Origin: Nymphaea colorata
Lineage: Eukaryota; Streptophyta; Magnoliopsida; Nymphaeales; Nymphaeaceae
Direction of reading: 5' to 3'
Length of the DNA: 60,000 nt
Assembly (NCBI RefSeq): GCF_008831285.2
Contig: NC_045141.1
Location: forward strand, 14,868,106 to 14,928,105
The position numbers were made by a program, and so were the translations under genes. Below the pieces are notes generated by a model. The model had not been told where the DNA came from. It saw only the letters and a list, made by a program, of their open reading frames with translations, and ran no database searches. Below, piece after piece: positions 55,301 to 58,600 of this stretch (positions are counted from its first letter, which is position 1; every line of letters starts with the position of its first letter).

Positions 55301-57918
55301 TGGACTGTCTTGAGCAGGTCTTGATTGTTGATCATGCTGATGTCATAGCTATGCAGGTAAGTTGATATTTGATAATGACGTATTTTTTTTTTTTTGCTTC
55401 ATAGTAACAAACTGACTGTACTGTTCTGTATTGCTTCTGCTTTGGTGTTATTATGCAGAACTGGGACCACATGAATTTTGTTTTTAAACAGATCAATCAG
55501 ATACCATCAAAGCAACATGGCACTGATATTATGCGCATTAGAAAATGGTAAACTATCAGCTATCTGCATAATCATGTGGAAATTAGCAAAGAAACTTGAA
55601 TATGCTGAGAATGTTTTCTTATTGGTGACGCAGTAGCTGAGCAATAAGAGTGTTTGGATTTTTATTTATTGTTATTTTGTTTGGATCCAGATCCAAGGAT
55701 CCGTTTTAGGCTATATACAGACATTAGAGTCTAATTTTTAGTTAGTTTTTGGAATCAATGAAACCCTAATCTTCTTTGAGTTTCCCTTCTTTCAGTTATT
55801 TCTATTCATTTTCATGTTACCTTTGATTTCCTTAGTTCCATTTAGGTATTGACCGTGGGTTAGAGGAGCAGTTCTCTTCCCCACTGTGTCAATTGGCAGT
55901 TACATAAAACAAGGGACCTATCTTTTGCAGTCATACACCTCGAGCATCACGCTGGTGCATGCTGCTTTTTGTCCTAATTTTTTACGTAGGGCATGAACAT
56001 GCATATCCTTGCTGACCTCATGAGAACTTAATTCACAATAGTTGCTTTAAGTGCAAAGCCAACTCATGTTTTCCTTTTTTTTTAGTCATTGGATTTGAAT
56101 TTTTAATGTAAAAAAAAAATTGGCTTCTTGGTTATACTGTTATTTCAATTGTTTTATTTTGCTCCAGTTTTCACCTATTATTTGTTGTGCAGGTATCTTG
56201 ACGGACATGCACAATTTTATAGGCAGACAATCTTGTTAAGTTGTTTTCTTACCCCAGGTATTTGCCTCTGGATCTTGCATGCACCCTGCTGTCCTTACAG
56301 TGTTGCATCACCAAAGCTTAGTCCCTCCCTAGATATCTGTCTCTAGTAACATCTGACTGCTATTTAACTAAAGGAAAATTGCTTATTATGCTATATTTTT
56401 GGATGATTATCTAAATACCTCGTAGATTTTTCCAAGCATGAATATGAAGGTTTTGTGTTGTTGAAAACCTTTCATATGCTAATTAGAAATTGATCTGATG
56501 GAAACCTAAAAATATGTAGAACCAATTCAGGAGGTTATACCTTTCAAATGAATTTAGGAATTACCTTGAGACAAGTGGAATTGTTCATAAAAGATCTTGT
56601 CTTGAGCACATTAACAAAATGGTTTAGCCAAAAGAAATCATAAATGCATAACTCAAACTACTATAACTGTACTTATTTCTATAAATGCACCAAAAAGATT
56701 TTGGGCCAAGGCAGCATTTGCATCTGTCTATCTAAATGGTAAATTGCCTTGAAAACTTTAGATGACATCTCCATTTGAAAAACATGATATAAGAGAATGA
56801 GATCTAGAATTTTTTAGGTGATCGCTGATAAAAACTGTAAAACTTTCATCAAAAGCTATCCTTTTGTGTTTTTCATGGATCCTGTGAAACTCATACAGGT
56901 TTCCGATGTTGTGGTATGGGAACTACAGATTGTATGTCGCAAGAAATGAAACTTTTTAGAAAATTAAAGTGGTTTTTTGAAGGATGTAAAACTCATGATG
57001 ATCATGTAAATTACCCTTTCTTAGTTGGAATTGTTATATGAAAATGATTATAGATTCAGTGGTTAAACTTAGTAATAAGAATGATTTTTTATATCAAATT
57101 GCAGAACAAGATATGAATAGGGGAACCAATGGCCTATACAAAGAGAGATAGAGACAGCTTTAGAAGTGCTTTTGTGAAGGAAACCAAAATGATGAGCCAA
57201 TCATTACTAACAACCAAGTGACCATAACCATCATATATCTTGATAGATATGTCTCATTTGAACATTCTTTCCTAGATTTTTAGAGCATGTATTAGTGATT
57301 TAGTTCATGTAACTTTATTTTCTTTTTTATGTAGATTCATTATGAACTAACAAGTGACCATAACTTGATTTGTATTTTTTCCTTTTTTCATTTTACAAGC
57401 CTTTGTATTTGAATATTTGAGAACCCTTGTGAGGTGTAACTGTGCAAGACTTGTGTCGCTGCTTAGACGTTCTTGTTCGTGGAGTATATTTTTACACCAT
57501 GTGATGCTGAAGTGTACTATTTTTTGGTCAACCATGCATGTTTCCCTGTTGCTTTGTGGTTATTAATCAAAGTGTTTTCTTATGATGCTGCCTTATCTTT
57601 CTTTCTTTATTTCATTTAATTGTTTAAGCGGAGTTCCGTCTTCAGTATAATATTTCCAGTTTATTGTCTATTCATTTGTTTTCCCTCACTTCAATGTGAT
57701 TTGACTTGCATGTGCATGTTTTGGTGATAGAAATGAATGCGTTATTCAGTAAAATCTGTCTGAACTATGAAGGGAAGGTAAGCTGCAATGTTTATTAATT
57801 TTATTTGTTCTCTTCATCCTTTTCTTTATTATTCCCTTTCTTTCGCCTTCCTCTTTAGGTAAAATTGGTACGTGAGTATAAAGGCATCCTCCAAAAGATC
57901 TTACTTCAAGTGCGGCAG
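18699..57918 (+). CDS. UTP25: UTP25 / NOF1 (DEF family) nucleolar rRNA-processing factor, 16 exons, 3' end off window
   Basis: UTP25 is a small-subunit processome component needed for early 18S rRNA processing in the nucleolus; the plant gene is called NOF1. Sixteen exons (listed separately) join with consistent phases to 1527 nt, 509 residues. Order: acidic N-terminal part (DDLEDTQTDIES), KPQLYRHWQE, YRDILHPDKKPFYLKGKED, SDIMDAYLMHS, FTRPKVLILLPLRSIALRVV, ALFGGNSDDHFRVGIKFTR, LYSDFYSSDIIVASPIGLVT, FDFLSSIEVLIVDHADVIAM, WYLDGHAQFYRQTILLS and EYKGILQKILLQVRQ. The fold is helicase-like but the DEAD-box position reads LIVDHADV, degenerate as usual in this family. The true start is not located: an in-frame ATG is at 18729, and upstream exons are possible. 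The C-terminal third should lie right of 60000. No stop or frameshift was seen. Three introns of 8.8-8.9 kb hold copia elements. Confidence 0.92.
19500..19765. repeat. Imperfect tandem repeat, three units, in a UTP25 intron
   Basis: Three degenerate units of about 65-100 bp start near 19509, 19599 and 19664. Each carries ACTAAAAAGTGACATGG (or close) followed by TTTGCTCTGG and CAAATTGG; GGACAAATTAAAATGGAATT occurs after the first and third. Confidence 0.8.
19998..20086 (+). CDS. UTP25: UTP25 exon b
   Basis: Completes the Arg codon and gives KREEPGDNNIGNEEDD and SEKDHVE, the acidic N-terminal part. Acceptor TTTGCATAG, donor GTGAGG. 89 nt; phase fits both neighbours. Confidence 0.82.
20570..20678 (+). 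CDS. UTP25: UTP25 exon c
   Basis: Gives STLSSYKDIQEDVLHMEG and EDDLEDTQTDIESVGAK. Acceptor TTGTACAG, donor GTTAGAC (weaker). 109 nt; phase fits. Confidence 0.8.
20981..21182. repeat. GA-rich low-complexity tract
   Basis: GT and GA dinucleotide runs followed by about 130 bp of GAAAGAGA-type sequence, in the intron after UTP25 exon c. The Lys/Glu/Arg-rich open frame here is compositional. Confidence 0.85.
22230..22278. repeat. (GA)n microsatellite
   Basis: A pure AG dinucleotide run of about 48 bp. Confidence 0.95.
22348..22526. repeat. Diverged direct repeat in UTP25 intron
   Basis: Segments near 22348-22410 and 22470-22528 share CAAATTTA, a TTTGTC.GAAA block and TTTCTRTATAATA in the same order. 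No element type could be assigned. Confidence 0.5.
23682..23838 (+). CDS. UTP25: UTP25 exon d
   Basis: Gives YFRRHLEYSLSEAEISKIKM, then KWKFHWAVPALDKPSSKWLG, the conserved lead-in to the helicase-like region. Start could be 23682 or 23694, both in the same frame. Donor AAG/GTTCTG. Confidence 0.88.
24826..25004. repeat. hAT-type terminal fragment
   Basis: Reads CTTGTAAAAGCGTATTGTAAG, then TTATTGGTCCAACC, then an A-rich tail containing GAAAAAATAGAAAG. It matches the terminus at 35965 and the end of the hAT remnant near 13308. It stops exactly where the copia LTR at 25005 begins. Confidence 0.6.
25194..25646. mobile_element. GTAC-rich inverted-repeat element, full-length copy A
   Basis: The 453-bp element begins TTCCTATGTCACATAGGTAC and ends GTACCCATGTGACAAAG, giving TGTCACATRGGTAC inverted termini. 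It is flanked by GTTAC at 25189-25193 and 25647-25651, a candidate 5-bp target duplication, inside a copia LTR. A (TA)n core lies at 25268-25318. The right half has many GGTAC/GTACC motifs and a subterminal hairpin (GTTG...CAAC) near 25613-25632. No coding capacity. Confidence 0.85.
25268..25318. repeat. (TA)n microsatellite core
   Basis: About 50 bp of pure TA inside the GTAC-rich element. Copies B and D have a TA run at the same place, so it is part of the family. Confidence 0.95.
26102..26577. mobile_element. 476-bp solo LTR inserted in copia gag
   Basis: Starts TGTAAATCAGG and ends ATTCTAACA, flanked by perfect ACTTG duplications (26097-26101 and 26578-26582). Removing it rejoins the gag reading (SDDT/WNCPQDQM). 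It contains a TATATATA box-like site (about 26292) and a perfect palindrome at 26347-26374. No second LTR or internal domain is nearby, so it is the product of LTR-LTR recombination. Confidence 0.93.
26931..27289. other. Unassigned spacer between two copia fragments
   Basis: About 360 bp with no recognisable coding or LTR sequence. It could be original UTP25 intron or the decayed leader of the next element. Confidence 0.4.
27290..30482 (+). mobile_element. Decayed Ty1/copia body: gag, protease, integrase, start of RT
   Basis: Gag reads STVKLDGHNYELWFRSFMQS from about 27368 with a stop after AKEMWEFLR, then ELHDLRQRNHDLSQYF. A zinc knuckle CTYCGKMKHLEDRC is at about 28056-28097, protease SIIDSGASRHQ at about 28375, integrase WHLKLGHP, HVDVWGPS, RIDNALEFKSS and QNGVAERKH at 28780-29325. 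A stop after HVPVYL precedes the rest of integrase (to 29997). RT begins at 30252 with GTWELVDPP and VGSKWVVTVKYHSDGSVGRY. It is interrupted by a solo LTR (30010-30249) and ends where hAT sequence starts (about 30483). YVDD, RNase H and the 3' LTR are missing. Not functional. Confidence 0.9.
30010..30249 (-). mobile_element. 240-bp solo LTR inserted in copia pol
   Basis: Starts TGTAGAATC and ends TATGTCAACA, flanked by perfect CTATG duplications (30005-30009 and 30250-30254). It lies between integrase and RT of the host element. Same LTR family as 9146-9387 and 25005-25683; orientation judged by comparison with those. Confidence 0.93.
30483..31110 (-). mobile_element. hAT-like fragment with transposase acidic tail
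   Basis: On the minus strand, about 30650-30500 reads ISLENFDVLKSGIEEEPASP and DDNDLWYFNIEAEND, matching in layout the acidic tail of the hAT remnant at 12681-12953 (LEPWIEEEP...FDDEDLQCFN). The right part (about 30890-31105) resembles 51470-51730 and carries GTATCGTG and TTTACGATACAAG motifs. It cuts the copia RT. Confidence 0.7.
32030..32160. repeat. Dispersed AT-rich repeat, diverged copy
   Basis: A T-rich run leads to AAATTTGCTGAGATTTTCC and TTTGCCGTATTGTACCC, then ATTCCTCACTATATAATACC. It matches the layout of repeats at 33225-33475, 39840-39965, 51890-52160 and 59690-59770. Confidence 0.5.
32727..32850 (+). CDS. UTP25: UTP25 exon e
   Basis: Gives VDDGNVAHGLKPQLYRHWQE and DFHSSRQWRFFLLC. 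Follows an 8888-bp intron packed with nested retroelements. Acceptor ATTGTAG, donor GTAAGT. Confidence 0.93.
33225..33475. repeat. Dispersed AT-rich repeat ending in CTCGCCGTATTATACC block
   Basis: A T-rich stretch leads to TTTTCAAGCTCGCCGTATTA, then CTCTCTGTTTAAAACTCCAAG and TTATTTGTGACTA. It is the reverse complement of 51890-51960. Probably the end of a miniature element; boundaries are unclear. Confidence 0.6.
34299..34396 (+). CDS. UTP25: UTP25 exon f
   Basis: Gives SGYRDILHPDKKPFYLKGKE and DSDIMDAYLMHS, a hallmark block of the family. Acceptor ACATGTAG, donor GTATGC. The first Cys codon is split with the previous exon. Confidence 0.93.
34496..34627 (+). CDS. UTP25: UTP25 exon g
   Basis: Gives LNHTFRTRDLVTKDNAKLAK and GLLDHGFTRPK; 44 codons, phase 0 at both ends. 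Acceptor CTGTATAG, donor GTGTGA. Confidence 0.93.
35801..35832. repeat. (TATG)n microsatellite
   Basis: About six TATG units followed by TATATATA, in a UTP25 intron. Confidence 0.9.
35965..36260. repeat. Non-coding hAT-type terminal fragment
   Basis: Starts ATGTTATAAAAAGCATATCA, followed by TCTATTGGTCCGGCC, several TATCGTA motifs and an A-rich tract. The start matches the terminus of the hAT remnant near 13308. The right boundary is uncertain. Confidence 0.55.
36827..36907 (+). CDS. UTP25: UTP25 exon h
   Basis: Gives VLILLPLRSIALRVVKRLIE and LIPPSLR, the first helicase-like strand-helix unit. Acceptor TGCCCAG, donor GTACGA. 27 codons. Confidence 0.94.
37421..37540. repeat. GTAC-rich element, partial copy D (right end)
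   Basis: A (TA)n/(TG)n tract (37421-37462) leads to CTCAAGTTTTTTGAAAATGA and ends CGTACCCATGTGACATAGG. It corresponds to the half of copies A and B next to the TA core, without the hairpin end. Confidence 0.75.
38203..38430 (-). repeat. Possible copia-type LTR with primer-binding site
   Basis: On the minus strand TGGTATCAAAGT (38214-38203), resembling the initiator tRNA-Met site, directly follows a CA that would end an LTR starting at 38215 on the plus strand (TGTTGCAATTG). The other LTR end may be near 38427 (GATGTTACA). No gag or pol was recognised leftwards, so this is a remnant or a small non-autonomous element. Confidence 0.5.
38628..39040 (+). mobile_element. TRIM-like miniature LTR retrotransposon (413 bp)
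   Basis: Two related LTR-like segments, 38628-38797 (TGTGACACCCC...GTTACA) and 38874-39040 (TGTAACACTCC...CATTATA), flank only 76 bp. They share GTTTAGT, TCTTCAAGG, CGGCTGGAACT or CAGGCTGGAACT, and spacing. The inner segment starts GTGGCACCAAAGCCAGTTC, a diverged tRNA-Met primer-binding site, and ends with the purine-rich AAAGGGGGTAGA before the second LTR. This is the layout of a TRIM element: LTRs, primer site, polypurine tract, no coding. No target duplication is visible and the second LTR lacks a clean CA end, so the copy is old. Confidence 0.75.
39840..39965. repeat. Dispersed AT-rich repeat, another copy
   Basis: A T-rich tract then AAATTGCTGAGATTTTTTTG, GAGAAAAACCTCGCC and TTTTCCCGAGAATGATATTTG. 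It shares the CTCGCC and TTTGTG blocks with the copies at 33225 and 51890. Confidence 0.5.
40099..40373 (-). repeat. 3' LTR of the intact copia element (275 bp)
   Basis: Plus-strand reading starts TGTAAGAATC and ends ACGCTAACA. It contains a 102-bp block (40216-40317) absent from the other LTR and a palindrome at 40335-40360. The polyprotein stop codon falls inside its edge. Confidence 0.97.
40368..44678 (-). CDS. Ty1/copia gag-pol polyprotein, uninterrupted
   Basis: 1436 residues from the Met at 44678 (MDQPTPSLLSSSFLSQLISQ); the open frame also extends upstream to a Met at 44753, but 44678 fits gag N-termini better. Domains in order: gag with SNYLTWKRQIVPFIKSH (about 25-45); zinc knuckle CFYCNKRGHVKSEC (about 289); protease WYVDSGAAAHVTG (about 358); integrase zinc region (WHGRLAH ... 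CSSCHIC, about 503-535) and catalytic core with Asp in IYSDVWGPA (about 569), Asp in QCDGGGEF (about 634) and Glu in QNGIAERKH (about 666); reverse transcriptase from SKWVYKLKYKPDGSIDRYK (about 960) with YVDD (about 1109); RNase H with YTDADWAGD (about 1277), SSTEAEYRA (about 1320) and LLCDNQSAIK (about 1355). All catalytic residues are present and there is no internal stop. The gag style suggests the Ale/Retrofit lineage, which is inference. Confidence 0.97.
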   Translation of the reverse strand: MDQPTPSLLSSSFLSQLISQKLNHSNYLTWKRQIVPFIKSHRLYGHIDGTTPAPPMYIDREVKKTVVGDQAAGAAAMSEIRFEYETITENNPEYEAWLAHDQSLVAYITSTLSEEVLGGIDDDLTALELWSTLATTYSQVSEARFLQLRRQFQDIKRGTRTVLEYLNEIKSVSDQLAAIGHPVSDKDKVQQALSGLGTDFDIFCTALEVLPILPSFEDLKAKLFQHEASRVQRQNLIPSNSHNVLITGTHALQGNRTRTWIPQAGMGRGILPTPQGMNTTSATSRRVPTCFYCNKRGHVKSECWHNPQNKNNQIRRENKAAAGSASSSSGSNVSADVQQLLMTALSKLHLKQNEQGEWYVDSGAAAHVTGDAGNLSSALPYLDKGSVVTGDGSHHTISHIGNVQISMGSSSIPLKNVLVVPSVKKNIISVSKLIDDTQSSVEFTPSSVYVKDARTKKTFAEGTRKGDMYVLEGAPQMSKSHPSDSCFPSHSEVNVTEYNKPSIWHGRLAHCSQSFVRSLVADGLLDKSSLSSVSESSMCSSCHICKSHALPFQLINKRAPKVFDTIYSDVWGPAPVPSSSGSRYYVIFVDSYSRYTWIHFMKHKSEVFRLFTQFHALVQNKYSSNIVHFQCDGGGEFISNEFTEYLLDNGITRQISCPHTPQQNGIAERKHRHIVESALSMMHETDLPMTLWTEAFHTAVHVINRLPLALLDGKSPFFLLHQEQPRYEELRVFGCVCYVHVDVSLRNKFQDRAVLCRFIGYAENYKGYRCYNPKTGRVHISRHVVFDENRLQDPKATFVTLKDKNEVYDTWLHAEILRQGAAMLTEHNEQVVNEPETSVSSSLSSTTSLDSMPSSSQPSEPPMLNRFSGLVYSRRSVPTAVPRQSQRVRHPIDRWVSYNSFSLDFQLFMTEVSKRVEPTSYHNASKEKCWVEAMNEEMAALHECQTWQIVPRPVDKNVVGSKWVYKLKYKPDGSIDRYKARLVARGFTQQYGEDYDETFSPVIKMGTIRVIISLAVSYGWPLYQLDVKNAFLHGILKEEVYMEQPPGYTTHDSQKWVCKLHKSLYGLKQASRSWFDRFSHHIQQIGFLRSSLDHSLFIYRTGEATTWLLIYVDDIVITGNSSSHISYVKGMLKQEFKMKDLGELRYFLGVELDRTNDSLTLTQHKYTLDVLDRAGMTNCKPITTPSVLNTKLTASDGTAAYSNPTFYRSIVGMLQYLTFTRPDIVYAVNQISQFMHAPTEGHMDAAKRILRYLKATLGDGLVYTKCSNVSLGHSIYTYTDADWAGDPDDRRSVSGFCLFLDSNLICWSSKKQRAVARSSTEAEYRAMAAGTAEASWLRHLLGELSLPIVRSSLLCDNQSAIKIAFNPILHNRTKHIEIDQHFIRQKVEEAEILPTYISTNEQIADLFTKGLTGQHFWDLKNKLCMIKSHAQLEGSC
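40374..40384 (-). other. Polypurine tract
   Basis: On the minus strand TTGAGGGGAGC lies directly upstream of the 3' LTR. It is also coding, giving the Leu-Glu-Gly-Ser near the polyprotein end. Confidence 0.85.
44889..44899 (-). other. Primer-binding site, initiator tRNA-Met
   Basis: On the minus strand TGGTATCAGAG directly follows the CA end of the 5' LTR, continuing CCAGGTTGC. This is the standard plant copia site complementary to the 3' end of initiator tRNA-Met. Confidence 0.92.
44900..45072 (-). repeat. 5' LTR of the intact copia element (173 bp, internally deleted)
   Basis: Identical to the 3' LTR over 173 bp but jumps from CTGCGTT to GTGGATATAAGG, skipping 102 bp. Ends, palindrome and terminal TG/CA are kept. 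Confidence 0.97.
45855..46051 (+). CDS. UTP25: UTP25 exon i
   Basis: Gives VNIEFKDRFFEEFG and later ALFGGNSDDHFRVGIKFTR. It follows the 8947-bp intron that contains the intact antisense copia element. Acceptor GTGAGCAG, donor GTGAGA. Confidence 0.95.
46795..46990. repeat. GTAC-rich element, copy E (hairpin end)
   Basis: Starts CTCTGTCACACGGGACTCC, with hairpin arms CTCCTCTT and AAGAGGAG (46813-46831), then CGGTACCGGTGTCGG, GGTCAACGTACCCGAGG and GGACTTGGTCAACTTTGACC. It is followed by gene-like GC-richer sequence (about 47065-47240) that resembles the inner part of copy F, so it may be a longer variant cut by the copia at 47394. Confidence 0.7.
47394..47570 (+). repeat. 5' LTR (177 bp) of the 47394 copia element
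   Basis: TG...CA ends and directly followed by the primer-binding site. It contains the AATTCTCATTTCACATGAG block shared with the 3' LTR. Confidence 0.93.
49996..50198 (+). repeat. 3' LTR (203 bp) of the 47394 copia element
   Basis: Near-identical to the 5' LTR apart from a 26-bp addition after ATTTAATAG (50025-50050), which ends in a second ATTAATAG. Confidence 0.93.
51127..51760. mobile_element. Non-autonomous hAT-like element
   Basis: Left end ATGTTGTAAAAGGTGTATCG and right end (reverse complement) GTTTCAAAAAGCTATACGAT are imperfect inverted repeats of the type found at the hAT remnant end near 13308. Between them are an A-rich subterminal part and a 200-bp segment related to 30890-31105. 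No coding capacity. Exact boundaries and duplication were not fixed. Confidence 0.62.
51852..51886. repeat. (TG)n(TA)n microsatellite
   Basis: A TG run of about 20 bp joined to a short TA run. Confidence 0.9.
51890..52160. repeat. Dispersed AT-rich repeat, forward copy
   Basis: Begins AGTCACAAATAACGTCTCGG, then AGTTTTAAACAGTGAGGTTC and ATACGACGAGCTTGAAAAAT, then a long A-rich part. Reverse complement of 33225-33475 and parallel to 59690-59770. Confidence 0.6.
52321..52369. repeat. Compound (CT)n(TA)n(CA)n microsatellite
   Basis: Three adjoining dinucleotide runs lead into GTAC-rich copy F. Confidence 0.9.
52365..53358. mobile_element. GTAC-rich element, long copy F
   Basis: Left end CGGGTACTGCTCTAAAAGAG with hairpin arms CTGCTCT and AGAGTAG (52373-52390), then GTTGACCGTACAGTCAATGTACCC. 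The right end (53225-53358) has GTTGACCACACCC and closes with GTACCCATGTGACATAGG. The inner 600-700 bp resembles the inner segment after copy E and has short exon-like blocks but no recognised protein. It may be a longer member of the family. Confidence 0.6.
54224..54768. mobile_element. GTAC-rich element, copy B with internal duplication
   Basis: Starts CTTTGTCACATGGGTACTGC with hairpin arms TGCTG and GGCAG (54238-54254), followed by GGTACC-rich DNA, CGGATACGGTTAACGTACTC, GTCCGATTTAGGACTCGGTC and a TA core (54418-54430). The right part has two tandem 154-bp copies and ends near CCTATGTTACATGG, a decayed inverted end. Confidence 0.8.
54433..54739. repeat. 154-bp near-perfect tandem duplication
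   Basis: 54433-54586 and 54587-54739 are identical by eye except for one T in an 18-19 base poly-T run. Each unit contains CAGCCGTACCCCTGTACCC and CCAGACCCGCGCGTAAG. It lies inside GTAC-rich copy B; the near identity implies a recent duplication. Confidence 0.95.
54870..54942 (+). CDS. UTP25: UTP25 exon j
   Basis: Gives KSIKLYSDFYSSDIIVASPI then GLVT, one of the most conserved family blocks. Acceptor CTGTTTCAG, donor GTAAGT, after an 8818-bp intron. Confidence 0.95.
55136..55195 (+). CDS. UTP25: UTP25 exon k
   Basis: Twenty codons giving KIEEAKKEKEKDFDFLSSIE. Acceptor TTATTAG, donor GTATAA. Confidence 0.94.
55318..55356 (+). CDS. UTP25: UTP25 exon l
   Basis: A 39-nt micro-exon giving VLIVDHADVIAMQ, the position equivalent to helicase motif II but without DExD. 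Acceptor TTGAGCAG, donor GTAAGT. Confidence 0.94.
55459..55547 (+). CDS. UTP25: UTP25 exon m
   Basis: Gives NWDHMNFVFKQINQIPSKQH then GTDIMRIRK and two bases of a Trp codon. Acceptor TTATGCAG, donor GTAAAC. Confidence 0.94.
56193..56257 (+). CDS. UTP25: UTP25 exon n
   Basis: Gives YLDGHAQFYRQTILLSCFLT then P. Acceptor GTTGTGCAG, donor GTATTT. Confidence 0.94.
57731..57777 (+). CDS. UTP25: UTP25 exon o
   Basis: Gives EMNALFSKICLNYEGK. Acceptor TTGGTGATAG, donor GTAAGC. Confidence 0.93.
57859..57918 (+). CDS. UTP25: UTP25 exon p (last in window)
   Basis: Twenty codons giving VKLVREYKGILQKILLQVRQ. Acceptor CCTCTTTAG, donor GTTTGT. The next conserved block of the family is not present up to 60000, so the following intron exceeds 2 kb. 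Confidence 0.93.
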
Positions 57919-58250
57919 GTTTGTGTCGTCATTCACGGTCTATGTTTGGTCTTGTGTATGTTTATAGTGTCTGTCCCTCTTGTTCGTAATTCTGTCTGAT
58001 GGGTACACTTTTCAATATTTCTAGAACTGCAACTTTCCTGTTGTTTTCTCATTGAATTATCTATTTTACATGTATATGACATCTCGGAAAGGCAATAATA
58101 ATCTTGTTCAGAGTTTATATTGGTTTACTAAAAGGGCATGCTGTGATTTTGGGTCTAGCGAAAATATGAAGGAACCAAACAGAAAGGAGAAAAGTGGCAC
58201 ACACAAGTTAACGTGGTTCAGCCAAAATCATACCTCCATTACAGAAACAA

Positions 58251-58256
<6 letters not shown>

Positions 58257-58281
<25 letters not shown>
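58257..58281. repeat. (CT)n microsatellite
   Basis: About 24 bp of CT repeats in the last intron seen of UTP25. Confidence 0.9.
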
Positions 58282-58340
58282 TTGGAAGCATGCACTTACA
58301 AGCTATATGAACCTATCTATTTGCAGGCAAGTCTTTTCAT

Positions 58341-58600
58341 CTTTGTCACATGGGTACTGCTGTAAAAGCAGCGTACCCGTACCACAGGTACGACACTGGT
58401 GCTGGTACTAGTACTGCCCTGGGTACCTCTTGGGTACTGGTCAAACAGTACTGGATACGGTTAACGTACCCAGGACCGTATCTGTCCGATTTAGGACTCG
58501 ATCAAAGTTGAGCGAGTCCTTTCCTATCCAAAATTTAGGATTTCAGTTTTGTTCTTTACACCATTTACACTCAGGAAACACATCCAGAGCAACCCCACTT
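58341..58600. repeat. GTAC-rich element, partial copy C (hairpin end)
   Basis: Starts CTTTGTCACATGGGTACTGC with hairpin arms TGCTG and CAGC-type partner (58354-58372), then GGATACGGTTAACGTACCC and CCTATCCAAAATTTAGG, which match copy A reverse-complemented up to AGGAAACACAT. The TA core and far end are missing. Confidence 0.8.
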
